DNA of 64,000 nucleotides from Candidatus Heimdallarchaeota archaeon (GTDB lineage: Archaea; Asgardarchaeota; Heimdallarchaeia; Heimdallarchaeales; Kariarchaeaceae): NCBI GenBank assembly GCA_030149205.1, contig JASBSB010000007.1, forward strand, positions 186,001-250,000, written 5' to 3'. Numbering within the stretch: position 1 is the first letter of the stretch; every line of letters starts with the position of its first letter. Shown here one piece after another: positions 52,084 to 61,906 of this stretch. A program made the translations under genes and the position numbers. The notes beneath the pieces were generated by a model that saw nothing but the letters and a program-made list of their open reading frames with translations, was not told the DNA's origin and ran no database searches.

Positions 52084-52404
52084 ACCCCAGGTAACACTAT
52101 GTGGCCAGCTTGGGCCTGGCTTGAAACTGGAGAATGCTCAATACCAGACAGATGAAGTAATTTCGGGAGAAACCAAATAAAAGTTTCCATCCTCTCGATG
52201 ACAGTGAAATGTGGTCTATCGAAGGCGTGCACTTGTGGAAATTGTTTCCGTAGGGAAACTTTAGAAGCTTTGCCCAACAAAGGGTCAGGTTCGGAAGAAA
52301 GCAGCCCACTGGGAGTGTTCGTCGCTCAAGAGTAACTGCATGGAGTCTAAAGGGGAAGGGGGGCTTATATGAGGACTCACAAGATTACTCGTGCCTAGAG
52401 GGGA
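52084..52404 (+). ncRNA. ffs: Signal recognition particle RNA (7S)
   Basis: The helix 8 core GGTTCGGAAGAAAGCAGCCC (around 52287-52306) is the SRP54-binding element, including the GGAAG and AGCAG internal loops. The ends can pair as helix 1: CCCC (52085-52088) with GGGG (52400-52403) and AGG (52089-52091) with CCT (52394-52396). The 5' part has compact hairpins as in the Alu domain: CCAG/CTGG around 52104-52118 and CTGG/CCAG around 52127-52147. A size of about 320 nt fits archaeal SRP RNA. Exact ends are approximate; GTGAG at 52037-52041 with CTCAC at 52376-52380 is an alternative closing helix. SRP54 is encoded at 41.1-42.5 kb. Confidence 0.88.
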
Positions 52405-52447
52405 AAAAACTAGAAATATTGTAATTATTTGCTTAATATTAAGTAAG

Positions 52448-52457
52448 ATTATATTTG
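52448..52457 (+). promoter_or_regulatory. TATA box of KaiC-like ATPase gene
   Basis: ATTATATTTG centred near 52452 lies 24-26 bp before the ATG at 52476, supporting a leaderless start there rather than at the ATG 52467 or TTG 52455. Confidence 0.45.
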
Positions 52458-52475
52458 ATTTGTATTATGGTACTT

Positions 52476-53210
52476 ATGTCTCAATTTTCTCTTCCACGAG
52501 TTACAACTGGAATTACAGGGCTAGATATAATGCTAGGGGGGGGCTTTCCAAAAGAACGTACAATTCTCATTGCAGGACCAGCAGGTGCTGGCAAATCAAC
52601 CTTTGGTTTACAATTTTTATACACTGGAATAATACAAGAAGATGAACCAGGGATTTATGTTTCATTTGATGAAACATTGTCTAATGTTAGAACTGATGCA
52701 GCATCATATGGATGGGATCTAAAAACATTGGAAAACCAAAACTTATTAGCAATGGTTGATGGATTTAGTGGGAGGGCTGGTGTAGCTTCCAATGAAAAAT
52801 ATCAAACTAAGTTAGAAGTTGATGAACTCTTAACTCTTCTTATTTCTCTTATTGACTCAGTAGGAGCAGAAAGAGTTGTGATTGATTCAATTACCGCATT
52901 AGCTCTAAGTGTAGATGATGAGCTTCTAATTAGAAAAGAGATATTAAAACTTTCTGCTGTAATGTCATCCTTGACTTGTACAACACTTATGATCTCTGAA
53001 ATGCAAAATTCAGATGAAATTTCGAGATTCGGAGTTGAAGAATTTATGGCTCAGGGTGTTATAACCTTGAAATATGATTTTGGTAAAAAAGGTACTAGGA
53101 GTTTACAAGTGAGAAAAATGAGAGGTATATCTCATAGTATGATTGAAAGACCATTTAATTTAACAAATAATGGGGTTGAAGTTTATCATGACGAAATTTT
53201 GTATCAGTGA
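52476..53210 (+). CDS. KaiC-like RecA-superfamily ATPase
   Basis: A 244-residue ATPase. TTGITGLDIMLGGGFPKERTILIAG is the KaiC-family opening (residues about 10-35), the P-loop is GPAGAGKST, and the Walker B strand is RVVIDSITALAL. The C-terminus has TLKYDFGKKGTRSLQVRKMRG, typical for the archaeal single-domain KaiC-like group. These proteins take part in signalling, sometimes with kinases; its specific partner is unknown. The start is set by a TATA box. Confidence 0.88.
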   Translation: MSQFSLPRVTTGITGLDIMLGGGFPKERTILIAGPAGAGKSTFGLQFLYTGIIQEDEPGIYVSFDETLSNVRTDAASYGWDLKTLENQNLLAMVDGFSGRAGVASNEKYQTKLEVDELLTLLISLIDSVGAERVVIDSITALALSVDDELLIRKEILKLSAVMSSLTCTTLMISEMQNSDEISRFGVEEFMAQGVITLKYDFGKKGTRSLQVRKMRGISHSMIERPFNLTNNGVEVYHDEILYQ

Positions 53211-53211
53211 A

Positions 53212-55308
53212 TTAAATAAATCTATTTAATATATCCGTGGATTTTTCTTTTGGATCAATCCATCCAAATTGATTGACACTTATTGTTAATTCATTAGAGT
53301 AGTTATCCAATCTGCTTACTCCCTTAATCCAAATTTTTCTTTGCAGCAATTTGTCTTTTTGCTGCTCTATTGGTGTGGTTTCATCACCTGTGCGTTCAAT
53401 AATTTCATAAGCCTCTTTTCCTGATAAACCAAGCAGCTTTTCTGCAATTTCCCCGAAAAATTTTGCTCGAATTGTATCTTCGTGATCATCCAATGTTATG
53501 GTTAGTATCATAACCTTCTTTGATTCTGATTGTTCTCCATGCTCAGGACAAACACCAATCCCATCTTCTATTACAATTTTTCTATTACAGCTAAGACATG
53601 AATCATAGAAAAATAACTTTGAAGTTAAACTTGAAATTGACCCCTCTACTTCTACATTTAAATTTTCATCTTTAATATGAATTATTGCTGTTTTTTCGTA
53701 AAAATTACTGTTTATTAATTCATCAGCAGTTTTAAATAAAACATTTGTATCATCAAAATCTGTAATTTTCTCAACCCTAGAATTTCTACCAATTGTTAAA
53801 GATAGGCCATATTCATTTCTCTTTGCTCTAACAAAGCTTAATCTTATGGTGTCTCCAACTTCTAAAGTTTCAATTAATTTTATATCATCATCCCATGCAG
53901 CTAACTGTCCCCGTTCTCCATTCTCATCTATTACATTTAAGTTTAAGACTTTTCCTTCACTCATGTCTGTTTTCCGTGTAATTGATTTTAGTTCATTTTT
54001 TTGAGTTATTTTCACTTTAAAAAATCCAGCTGGTGTTTTCTCTTTAATTTCTTGAAATAGTTTATATGGTAGATTTTCAACTTCTGTAGAGTTTATTTCA
54101 CCTATTGAAACTTTAGAATTTCTAGTAAAAGTAAGTTCTAATTGTTGTTGATAATTATTGTATCTAACTAGCAAATTTTCTAAGGTTATGTTAGTATTTA
54201 CCTTTGCATTTTCAAACTTTTCAATCTCCTCATTCCAAATATTTAGTGGAAGTACTCCGGTATCATCCATCAAATAAAGTTGGGTTAATTTATATTCACC
54301 ACCTTTCCCTTCAATAGTTTTGGTTTCCCCAATGTTGGCTATGTTTGCAGATAAATTAATTCCTGTATCTATTAACTCTTCAGTGATATCTGATATCTTT
54401 AATATTGTTTTTGAATCTATTCTTTGATTTAGTTTGCTCAATTCTTCATCTTCAACAATTTCAAATGATGAGTAATCTGCAAAAGTTAGACCCAATTCAT
54501 TGTTTTTATCTTTTTTAACTTGCAGATTATAAAATTCAAAAACCGAACCAACCTCGAATTTTTCTAACAAAAGACTTTTTTCATTCCAGAAAGTAATTCT
54601 TATAGAACCAGATTTATCAATAAGTAATATACTTCCCACTTTCCCACTTGAACCGTCAGCTCTTTGGAAGGTGTTAATTCCATTGTTAAATTTTATTAAC
54701 CCCTTAACACTTGTATCTTGAAATTTTTCAGGGTCAATTTCATTAATAGGTATTATTGGAGGTAAGGTCACTTCAGGAAATTCATCTTCATTAATTCCAA
54801 TTACATTGGGATCTATTATCGATCCTGAGGTCATAGAGATTTCTACAGTTTCATTTCGACCTAACCTTGGGTCTACATTTGATACACGAACTAATTGTCC
54901 AACTGATAGACCTAACTCTTCAACTAAATCAACAGCTTTATCCCAAAGAGTTAAAACTATACCCCCAGATTTATCAATTAATTCAATTTTTCTGAACTTT
55001 CCTGCTGTGTTGTCTTTTCTGGTAAAATGTCTTGTTCTATAAATTTTACTGATTCTACCTATTAAAGAGACAGGCCCCATTCCTGGAGTTAGATCTTCAA
55101 TCAATAACTCTTTTGATCCTCCTGAGGAATCAGTATTTAATGGAACCTCAAGATTGTTTGCTAAAAGATAAGCCGCTCCCTGTTCATTAACAAAATTGTT
55201 TAACTTTTCTTGAGTTTCCTTAACAAGTTTATAAATTTCTTCTTTTGATTTCCCGGTTTTTTTGCTTATTAGGGAAACCACTTCTTCCGTTGATAATTGG
55301 GTACTCAT
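53212..55308 (-). CDS. rpa1: Replication protein A, multi-OB-fold single-strand DNA binding protein
   Basis: A 698-residue protein with at least four OB-folds, each with a (V/I)-x-L-x-(I/L)-W/x strand: around GRISKIYRTRHFTRKDNTAGKFRKIELIDKSGGIVLTLWD (split), then TSVKGLIKFNNGI, then the TKTIEGKGGEYKLTQLYLMDDTG segment and more. A zinc finger (CLSCNRKIVIED...CPEHGEQ) lies near residues 570-600 and the last OB-fold follows, as in euryarchaeal-type RPA. It protects single-stranded DNA in replication and repair. It converges on the KaiC-like gene with 1 bp between. Confidence 0.9.
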   Translation of the reverse strand: MSTQLSTEEVVSLISKKTGKSKEEIYKLVKETQEKLNNFVNEQGAAYLLANNLEVPLNTDSSGGSKELLIEDLTPGMGPVSLIGRISKIYRTRHFTRKDNTAGKFRKIELIDKSGGIVLTLWDKAVDLVEELGLSVGQLVRVSNVDPRLGRNETVEISMTSGSIIDPNVIGINEDEFPEVTLPPIIPINEIDPEKFQDTSVKGLIKFNNGINTFQRADGSSGKVGSILLIDKSGSIRITFWNEKSLLLEKFEVGSVFEFYNLQVKKDKNNELGLTFADYSSFEIVEDEELSKLNQRIDSKTILKISDITEELIDTGINLSANIANIGETKTIEGKGGEYKLTQLYLMDDTGVLPLNIWNEEIEKFENAKVNTNITLENLLVRYNNYQQQLELTFTRNSKVSIGEINSTEVENLPYKLFQEIKEKTPAGFFKVKITQKNELKSITRKTDMSEGKVLNLNVIDENGERGQLAAWDDDIKLIETLEVGDTIRLSFVRAKRNEYGLSLTIGRNSRVEKITDFDDTNVLFKTADELINSNFYEKTAIIHIKDENLNVEVEGSISSLTSKLFFYDSCLSCNRKIVIEDGIGVCPEHGEQSESKKVMILTITLDDHEDTIRAKFFGEIAEKLLGLSGKEAYEIIERTGDETTPIEQQKDKLLQRKIWIKGVSRLDNYSNELTISVNQFGWIDPKEKSTDILNRFI

Positions 55309-55414
55309 ATTGCTGCCTCGAATTCCTCGGTAATTATAATTAGACTTTGGTTATTTAAAGAGATAGGATAGACACATCATTAAATATAATAATAAACAAT
55401 TTAGCAGACGGGGG

Positions 55415-56581
55415 TTAATTTAATGCGAACTCTCTTGTTGACCCTATATATGTAACATCTAATTCTGTGCATACAGCCTCATTGTTTATTATTTCACTTA
55501 AATTTGGGATTGTTCTTGAATTATCTCCTGATATGAATTCTTTGATGTAAGTTCCCCCCTGGGCTTTTATTAACACTTCAAGTGTTTTAGGGTCGTATTT
55601 TAATATCTCAATTTTTAAAATGTCTTTATGTCTTATTTTGTCAACTCTCCTATGTAAAACTCTTCGAGGTGTTGCTTGGTTTATCTGAAGTGGGTATTTT
55701 ATCTCTTTGATTTTACTTAATTTAGTTAAATCCAACTCATTAGTTAATTTGATTAAAGCTCTGTATTCTTTTACATTAAATTGGGACAGCTCTTTTAATT
55801 CCTTTATTTTTTTTCTGTCACAAAACTCAAGAGAGTTGACACTAACAATATTGGATGCGTTGATTTGTCTTTCTATTAATTCTAAATCCATATTTCTGGT
55901 TGTTGGATTTTTTAATTCTAAAACAAAAGGTCTTCCTTCTCCTAACATTTTTGCATCAATATCTTCCCTTCCTGCTCCATGAAAACTTGAACTTGTATAT
56001 TTTGTTTGAGATTCAAAAGGGTGTGAAATTATCTGTTCCACTGAGAGTTTATACTGTAGTCCAGTTTGACCGCAATTTCTACACCCTTTCCCTTTACATT
56101 TTCTACATGGCCATTTTGTTTGTGGAATCTCTCTAGAAAATTTTCTATATCTTCCATAAATATAAACTGATTTTAACTGAACAGATAAATTAAGTTCATG
56201 TATTGAAATAAAATGAACCTTTATCAGCATGTCAGGATAATTTGAAATCTCAATGTTTCCGAATTTTTGTTCTATAACATTACCAATCTGATTTTTTACT
56301 AAAGTTCGAAGTATCTTGTCGTCAAAATTTAAATTCAACTTCTTGTAAATTGATTTTTTTGTTAGGTTCGGTGCAAAGGAAACCCTAATATTATAACTTT
56401 TGAATTCAAAGTTAGAAATTTTTGTTAGTTTTAACTTTAATATTTTTGCAATTTCTAAAAACATGCCATCACAAAAATTACATTGTCTTTCAGAAGGTTT
56501 ACGAGGTTCTAACGCTAAATTCTCATAAAGATTGAGACTTTTACAAACTTCACAATAAATTGGTACTGTGTTCTCAACCAT
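55415..56581 (-). CDS. pus10: tRNA pseudouridine synthase Pus10
   Basis: A 388-residue enzyme for pseudouridines 54 and 55 in archaeal tRNA. Zinc-like cysteine pairs occur at CEVCKS and CNFCDG in the N-terminal THUMP-type region, and a second set at CRKCKGKGCRNCG. The catalytic domain has FHGAGREDIDAKMLGEGRPFVLEL, where the Asp of GREDxD is catalytic. The C-terminal KAQGGTYIKEFISGDNSRTIP segment completes the fold. Size and motifs match. Confidence 0.94.
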   Translation of the reverse strand: MVENTVPIYCEVCKSLNLYENLALEPRKPSERQCNFCDGMFLEIAKILKLKLTKISNFEFKSYNIRVSFAPNLTKKSIYKKLNLNFDDKILRTLVKNQIGNVIEQKFGNIEISNYPDMLIKVHFISIHELNLSVQLKSVYIYGRYRKFSREIPQTKWPCRKCKGKGCRNCGQTGLQYKLSVEQIISHPFESQTKYTSSSFHGAGREDIDAKMLGEGRPFVLELKNPTTRNMDLELIERQINASNIVSVNSLEFCDRKKIKELKELSQFNVKEYRALIKLTNELDLTKLSKIKEIKYPLQINQATPRRVLHRRVDKIRHKDILKIEILKYDPKTLEVLIKAQGGTYIKEFISGDNSRTIPNLSEIINNEAVCTELDVTYIGSTREFALN

Positions 56582-56652
56582 AATTAAATTAGAGGTTAAG
56601 AGCTATAATTATGTTTAGGTTTATTTCATACAGCTTGATTATGATGTAATCT

Positions 56653-58248
56653 TCATTTATTTAACAGTTTAATTAAGTTAATATCGTGTGATTTCAAATT
56701 TATGATTATTACCTCTCCAGGTGTGGGCGTAATGTTTAGTGCTTTTTGATAGCTTGTTTGATTTTGCATAGTTCCACTGTTTACTATCTTTACTCCATTG
56801 TAACTCCCTAAATCATTTATGTGAATATGTCCCCCATGAAATACATCGGGTACTTTTTCAATTACCAAATTATCTATTGGTTCTGGAGCTATTGGGGTTT
56901 TACTGTCCCAAATAGGTGCTAAATGCCTTGCTTGTAGCATCTTAATCATCACTTCTTTTGGTTTTTCAATTTTCAATCCTGGTATGTGGTTTATGATATC
57001 GGGAAGACTAGTACAATGATATAATAAATTGCTTACACCATGTATTGAAACCTGAGAAGGATTAGGTAAAGAGACAACATTTTTATTCTTGTGTAATTCA
57101 GGTGAATAAACTGGATTAATTCTAGGTTGGGGCTCTGCAGACCTTACATGGTCATGGTTCCCAGGAATTATAATAATTTGAACGTCATCCGGGAACTTCT
57201 CAAGATACTCTGCGAACTTATTATATTGGCTTTTTATATCAGAAATTACAAGTTCTTTTTCCTGATCAGGATAAATTCCAACCCCATCAACAACATCCCC
57301 TGCAAAAATAACATATTTAGTATTTTCTCCTAAACTTCGAGTTTTTTTGTTCCCCCATCTCCCATTTAAAAACAAAATAAAATTTTCTAATGCATCCTCG
57401 ATGAATCCATCAGATCCTATGTGAATATCAGACAAATAAGCTACGTGTACTGGTATTTTAGAATAATGTGTTCTGTTCAATTTTGGAATATCTGGAAGTA
57501 TGATTTCAGATACAATGACTAAATCCTGAGACTTTACAAATCCCTTGATGGCAATGACCATATCATTCATCAAACGAGTCGCCTCCTCGACAAGTCCTGG
57601 GTTACTTTTTGGAACTATAACTGACACAGCAGCTTCACAATTTGGGTCTTCTAAAGTTAACGTTGCACCCCCTCCACTTGAAAATTTTTTGTCTGTAATC
57701 ATACCAATAATTGAAACATTTTTTTCTTTTACATTTTTTACATTTTTAAGTGAAATTAAATTTTCTAAATCTCTTCTATTTATTAATATTGATTTTAATA
57801 TTGAAAACCTGCTTCGAAAATAAGTCAAAAAATCATCAATATGACCTAATCTTTTCTTGCTAAATTCTGGTTCCCATAATATTTCAATATCAGGTTCAAA
57901 GTTCAACAATGGTTGTAAGTCAACTTCCTTTGATTTAATAATTGCTTTCCCAGAGAAATGACTGGCAGTCGATTTTCTAGTTATTTCTGTTAATGGAATA
58001 TTGGTAACTGCAGATTGGGTATATATGGCTTGTTCATTATTAATTGTGAAACTCAATATTCCATGGTTTTGCAGAACATTTTTGATGTCATTAAATTGAT
58101 TTTGGTCTAAATTTTTCTCAAGAAACAACTCTAATGACCCCTCATTTGTCTCCAGAAACGATTTTAATGAATTTAGTGTTTTGGGTGTAACTGGATACCC
58201 CTTGCTTAAAAGTACCTTAACTACATTTTTAAGCTTTGTTTCTTCCAT
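56653..58248 (-). CDS. polB: DNA polymerase II (PolD) small subunit DP1
   Basis: A 531-residue PolD exonuclease/phosphoesterase subunit. It has an N-terminal OB-fold region with RRDLENL and GMITDKKFSSGGGATLTLED. The calcineurin-like phosphoesterase motifs are SDIHIGSD, FAGDVVDGVG, IPGNHDHVR and VFHGGHIHIND, with the metal-binding Asp/His residues intact, so 3'-5' proofreading is predicted. DP2 is not in the window. The gene is divergent from abce1. Confidence 0.95.
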   Translation of the reverse strand: MEETKLKNVVKVLLSKGYPVTPKTLNSLKSFLETNEGSLELFLEKNLDQNQFNDIKNVLQNHGILSFTINNEQAIYTQSAVTNIPLTEITRKSTASHFSGKAIIKSKEVDLQPLLNFEPDIEILWEPEFSKKRLGHIDDFLTYFRSRFSILKSILINRRDLENLISLKNVKNVKEKNVSIIGMITDKKFSSGGGATLTLEDPNCEAAVSVIVPKSNPGLVEEATRLMNDMVIAIKGFVKSQDLVIVSEIILPDIPKLNRTHYSKIPVHVAYLSDIHIGSDGFIEDALENFILFLNGRWGNKKTRSLGENTKYVIFAGDVVDGVGIYPDQEKELVISDIKSQYNKFAEYLEKFPDDVQIIIIPGNHDHVRSAEPQPRINPVYSPELHKNKNVVSLPNPSQVSIHGVSNLLYHCTSLPDIINHIPGLKIEKPKEVMIKMLQARHLAPIWDSKTPIAPEPIDNLVIEKVPDVFHGGHIHINDLGSYNGVKIVNSGTMQNQTSYQKALNITPTPGEVIIINLKSHDINLIKLLNK

Positions 58249-58353
58249 AATTAAGGATTACCTTACTTTAATATAAGCCTTTATAGTTTGAACATAATAA
58301 TATTGACCAGATTATAACCATATTCTTTTAATTTTAGAATATTGTACTTGATT

Positions 58354-60210
58354 GTGACTCGTCTCGCCATTGTTGATCCAGATTCATGCAAATCAAGTGA
58401 ATGTGCACTTGAATGCATAAAATATTGCCCAGTTAATCGCACAGGGTCAGATTGTATCGTTTTAGGAGAAAACAAAATTGTTTCAATATCAGAAATTCTC
58501 TGTAACGGTTGTGGAATTTGTGTTAAAAAATGTCCTTTCGATGCTATCACCATCATTAACCTGCCAGAAGACCTAGATAGTCAAATAACACACAGGTATG
58601 GGGCAAATCTGTTCAAGTTACATCGATTACCCATACCGAGGGCAGGTAAGGTGGTTGGTCTTGTAGGTCAAAATGGTGCAGGGAAATCAACCTCATTGAA
58701 AATTTTAGCTGGTCAAATCATTCCAAATTTAGGGTTAGTTGACAAAGACGTATCTTGGGATGAGGTCATCTCTCATTTTAAAGGGAGTGAACTTCAATTA
58801 TATTTCGATAAGCTCTCTAAAGGTAAAATTCAAATGGCTGTAAAACCACAGAATATCGAACTCATCCCCAAAGTTTCAACTGGTATTGTAAAGGATCTGA
58901 TTTTAAATGTAAATTCCTCCAGATTTCAAGAACATGAAATTATTCAAAAATTTCAGCTTGAAAATATTTGGGATAGGTCAATTTCACAACTAAGCGGGGG
59001 TGAATTGCAAAAAGTGGCAATTGCAGCGACCTTGGTAAAAGATGTCGAAGCATATTTTATTGATGAACCAAGCAGCTTTTTGGATGTCAAAGAACGAATG
59101 AAAATGGCCTCTCTAATTAGAGAATTGGCTCAAGAAGACAAGATGTTAATAATTGTTGAACACGATTTGACCTTATTAGATTATTTGAGTGATTATATTC
59201 ATATCTATTATGGTTCTCCAGGTGCTTATGGAGTAGTCACCCAACCTCTTAATGTACGTGAGGGAATAAATATTTTCCTTGATGGATTTATACCGTCTGA
59301 AAATATGAGATTTCGCGATGTTCCAATTAAATTTCAAAGGTCAGAATTATCTTCTTCTATCGTTCATCAAAAAGACCCTTTTATTAGATACGGGGCGTTT
59401 ACAAAATCATATGATTCTTTTACGTTTTCTAATGAGAGTGGTGAACTTTATAGTGGTGATATTGTTGGTATAATCGGGCCAAACGGAATAGGTAAAACAA
59501 CATTTGTTAAAATGATTGCAGGGGTACTTGATCCCACAACAAAAAATGGTGATTTAGAGCTATTACATAAACGAGTTTTTCAAGAAGAAGAAGAAGAGGA
59601 ACAAGAGAATGAATCTGATATACAACCTTTAAAAATAAAATTAAAACCACAATACCTAGTTGACTATTCAGAATCAGAAAAAACAGTTCTTGAATATATC
59701 AATTCAATTGATCCCACATCAATTAATAGTGCATTTCTAAAAACAGAACTGTTTACACCCTTAAATATTGATGCAGTTTTGAATAGAGAGTTAAAAACAC
59801 TTAGTGGGGGTGAATTACAGAAAGTAGTTATAATGTTAACCTTAATTGATGATGCAGATTTATACCTTTTTGATGAACCATCAGCATTTATTTCCGCTGA
59901 AGACCGTGTCCGTGTTGCCAAAGCAATAAGGAGAATTACATTAAATCGAAAATCAACAGCGATAGTTATTGAGCATGATTTGCTACTTCAAACTTATATA
60001 TCAGATCGAATAATTTATTTTTCAGGTGAACCTGGTAAAACGGGTAAGGCAAGCTCTCCTCTCTCCATAAAGGAGGGTATGAATACCTTTCTAAAAGACC
60101 AATCAATAACATTTCGAACTGACCCTGACACAAAAAGACCACGTGTAAATAAACTTAATAGCAAATTAGACAAGTTACAAAAATCACAAGGAATTTATTA
60201 TGAGACTTAA
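58354..60210 (+). CDS. abce1: Ribosome recycling ATPase ABCE1 (Rli1)
   Basis: A 618-residue ribosome-splitting factor. The N-terminal ferredoxin domain has CKSSECALECIKYCP and CNGCGICVKKCPF, all eight cysteines for two 4Fe-4S clusters. Two ABC domains follow: Walker A GQNGAGKST and signature LSGGELQKVAIA, then GPNGIGKTT and LSGGELQKVVIM. The start is GTG at 58354 (MTRLAIVDPDSCK), in line with family starts, rather than the TTG at 58342. A short acidic insertion (QEEEEEEQENESD) lies in the second ABC domain. Confidence 0.97.
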   Translation: MTRLAIVDPDSCKSSECALECIKYCPVNRTGSDCIVLGENKIVSISEILCNGCGICVKKCPFDAITIINLPEDLDSQITHRYGANLFKLHRLPIPRAGKVVGLVGQNGAGKSTSLKILAGQIIPNLGLVDKDVSWDEVISHFKGSELQLYFDKLSKGKIQMAVKPQNIELIPKVSTGIVKDLILNVNSSRFQEHEIIQKFQLENIWDRSISQLSGGELQKVAIAATLVKDVEAYFIDEPSSFLDVKERMKMASLIRELAQEDKMLIIVEHDLTLLDYLSDYIHIYYGSPGAYGVVTQPLNVREGINIFLDGFIPSENMRFRDVPIKFQRSELSSSIVHQKDPFIRYGAFTKSYDSFTFSNESGELYSGDIVGIIGPNGIGKTTFVKMIAGVLDPTTKNGDLELLHKRVFQEEEEEEQENESDIQPLKIKLKPQYLVDYSESEKTVLEYINSIDPTSINSAFLKTELFTPLNIDAVLNRELKTLSGGELQKVVIMLTLIDDADLYLFDEPSAFISAEDRVRVAKAIRRITLNRKSTAIVIEHDLLLQTYISDRIIYFSGEPGKTGKASSPLSIKEGMNTFLKDQSITFRTDPDTKRPRVNKLNSKLDKLQKSQGIYYET

Positions 60211-60256
60211 TTTTAAGTTCTTTTTAATTGAAAATTGAATATTAATATGAGAGAAT

Positions 60257-61099
60257 ATGTTTGATTTCATTAGTTTCATATCTTCGCAATTTCCTTATCC
60301 GGTTAGTGAAAATTTAATAAATTTTAGAATTTTAATCTATTCTGGATCATTATTTTTTATTTCAATAATTTTGTTGATATTTTATGTTAAAACAAAAAGA
60401 GATGTATCAAATCCATTTATGAAAAAGCTTTCTCGCAGCTATTGGAATTCCCTCGTTGGATTAGGATTGATTAATTTAAATTTCTTTTTGACTTCTCTTT
60501 CTTTGCTTTTAACTCACGGTAAAATCATGATCTTTGGCAATGAAAAGTCTTTTTTCTATTTACTTGGAAACCTTATGTTTTTTTTTGGAATTATGAAAGT
60601 CTCTTTAAACATTATATCATTCACAAAATTTGGTAGAAAATTATATATTCTTTTTTCTTATTCTGTTATAGCAATTGGAATACTAGGTTTTATGATGATT
60701 TTTTCAGAAATATACTTGCATAACTCAAACAAATATCTGATTACTGGGAATTTTGTCCTTAAAATTTTTGGTATGTTGTATCTTCTTCTTCTATTAGTTA
60801 GCTTGGTTGCCCTAACCTTAGAAAGGAAAAACAACCCGAGTAAAATAGAATTAATGAGGATTAATTTTCTTTCTTTAATTCTCCTCTTACAGACAAGTCA
60901 ATTAATTCTTCGTCTATTAATACTGTTTTTTCAAAATAACCAGTTTGTCAGTGTCTATTTGATTTTTTTCATTTCCCCTATTTTAGATTTTGCTGTGATA
61001 ATAGTCTGTGCGGTTCTATTTTATTGGTCAATATATACCCCCACTTGGGTCATGATTAAATTCTCTGTGATTCCAAAAGGTTATCAATCAGTTATCTAA
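60257..61099 (+). CDS. Seven-helix membrane protein, function unknown
   Basis: A 280-residue hydrophobic protein with about seven helices (for example residues 25-45, 70-90, 102-122, 135-150, 168-188, 200-225 and 235-255). No metal or catalytic motif recognised. A charged segment TKRDVSNPFMKKLSRSYW lies after the first helix. It overlaps the convergent sua5 by 4 bp. Confidence 0.6.
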   Translation: MFDFISFISSQFPYPVSENLINFRILIYSGSLFFISIILLIFYVKTKRDVSNPFMKKLSRSYWNSLVGLGLINLNFFLTSLSLLLTHGKIMIFGNEKSFFYLLGNLMFFFGIMKVSLNIISFTKFGRKLYILFSYSVIAIGILGFMMIFSEIYLHNSNKYLITGNFVLKIFGMLYLLLLLVSLVALTLERKNNPSKIELMRINFLSLILLLQTSQLILRLLILFFQNNQFVSVYLIFFISPILDFAVIIVCAVLFYWSIYTPTWVMIKFSVIPKGYQSVI

Positions 61100-61695
61100 A
61101 CCTTTAACACGTGTCCCCCATCTCTTAAGATTATATTTTTGTTTCCACTCAAATCAACAATCGTGGATGGTTTTCCACTCAATTCATAATCCCATTTTAT
61201 GAGCACACCAATCTTCTCAATTAATTTCCAGTTTAAATTTTCCACAACAGTTGGCACCTTTTCACCTGAAATATTTGCACTTGTAGTAACTATTGGATGT
61301 CCTAACTTTCTTATAATTTGTGAAATTTCCCCGGCTATTATCCGAATTCCTATAGTATTCTGTTCCACTTCTAATTTTTCTTTTCCTTTTTCTGTTAGAT
61401 TAACTACAAATGTAAAGGGTCCCGGTAGATTTTTTTTTAATATTTCATATGCTTTCGAATCTAGATTTGTATATTCGGTAATTTGCTTTAACGTCCCAAA
61501 TGCCGCACTTAGAAATTTAGACCCATCTCTTTTTTTTAGTAAATTTATTTTCCAACATATCTCTTTTTTATAAATTCCTCCTATACCTGCAACAGTGTCT
61601 GTGGGGTAGATCATTAGCTCCCCCTCTTTTAACAAATCTACTATTTCATCCTTCTTTTCTTCTGACATCTTTTCAAACTTATATTGTTTTAGCAT
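61096..61695 (-). CDS. sua5: L-threonylcarbamoyladenylate synthase (Sua5/YrdC)
   Basis: A 199-residue enzyme that makes threonylcarbamoyl-AMP for tRNA t6A37. The N-terminus LLKEGELMIYPTDTVAGIGG, the KKRDGSKFLSAAFG segment, GPFTFVVNLTEKGKEKL, and VTTSANISGEKVP with the substrate-binding Thr/Asn are the YrdC pattern. It is the short YrdC form without the C-terminal Sua5 domain. The KEOPS partners are not in the window. Confidence 0.92.
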   Translation of the reverse strand: MLKQYKFEKMSEEKKDEIVDLLKEGELMIYPTDTVAGIGGIYKKEICWKINLLKKRDGSKFLSAAFGTLKQITEYTNLDSKAYEILKKNLPGPFTFVVNLTEKGKEKLEVEQNTIGIRIIAGEISQIIRKLGHPIVTTSANISGEKVPTVVENLNWKLIEKIGVLIKWDYELSGKPSTIVDLSGNKNIILRDGGHVLKV

Positions 61696-61704
61696 TTTAT
61701 AACC

Positions 61705-61764
61705 TCAGAACTCAAATAGCTCGTCATCAACATTAAATTGTTTCAGTAAGGCAAGATTCATCAT
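61705..61764 (-). CDS. Possible 19-residue leader or uORF before sua5
   Basis: A short frame from an ATG-ATG pair reads MMNLALLKQFNVDDELFEF and stops at 61705-61707, 9 bp before the sua5 ATG. In-frame stops upstream exclude a longer gene. It is short enough to be chance, but it is close enough to sua5 to act as a leader peptide or uORF. Confidence 0.2.
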   Translation of the reverse strand: MMNLALLKQFNVDDELFEF

Positions 61765-61906
61765 CAGTTATCCTCTTTTTTATTGTGGTAATTTAAATTT
61801 TCCCTAACTAATTTTTTGATTTTTTTTGAAACATTCCTTATTTTTGTTTGAAAATATTAAAATTAGATTAACAGTTATTACCATATGTACATTGGTGCTT
61901 AATTAA

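Noticed and set aside
52026..52309. Two minus-strand frames across the SRP RNA
   Set aside because: They lie over the SRP RNA helix 8 and Alu domain, have no protein motifs and are a by-product of the structured RNA.
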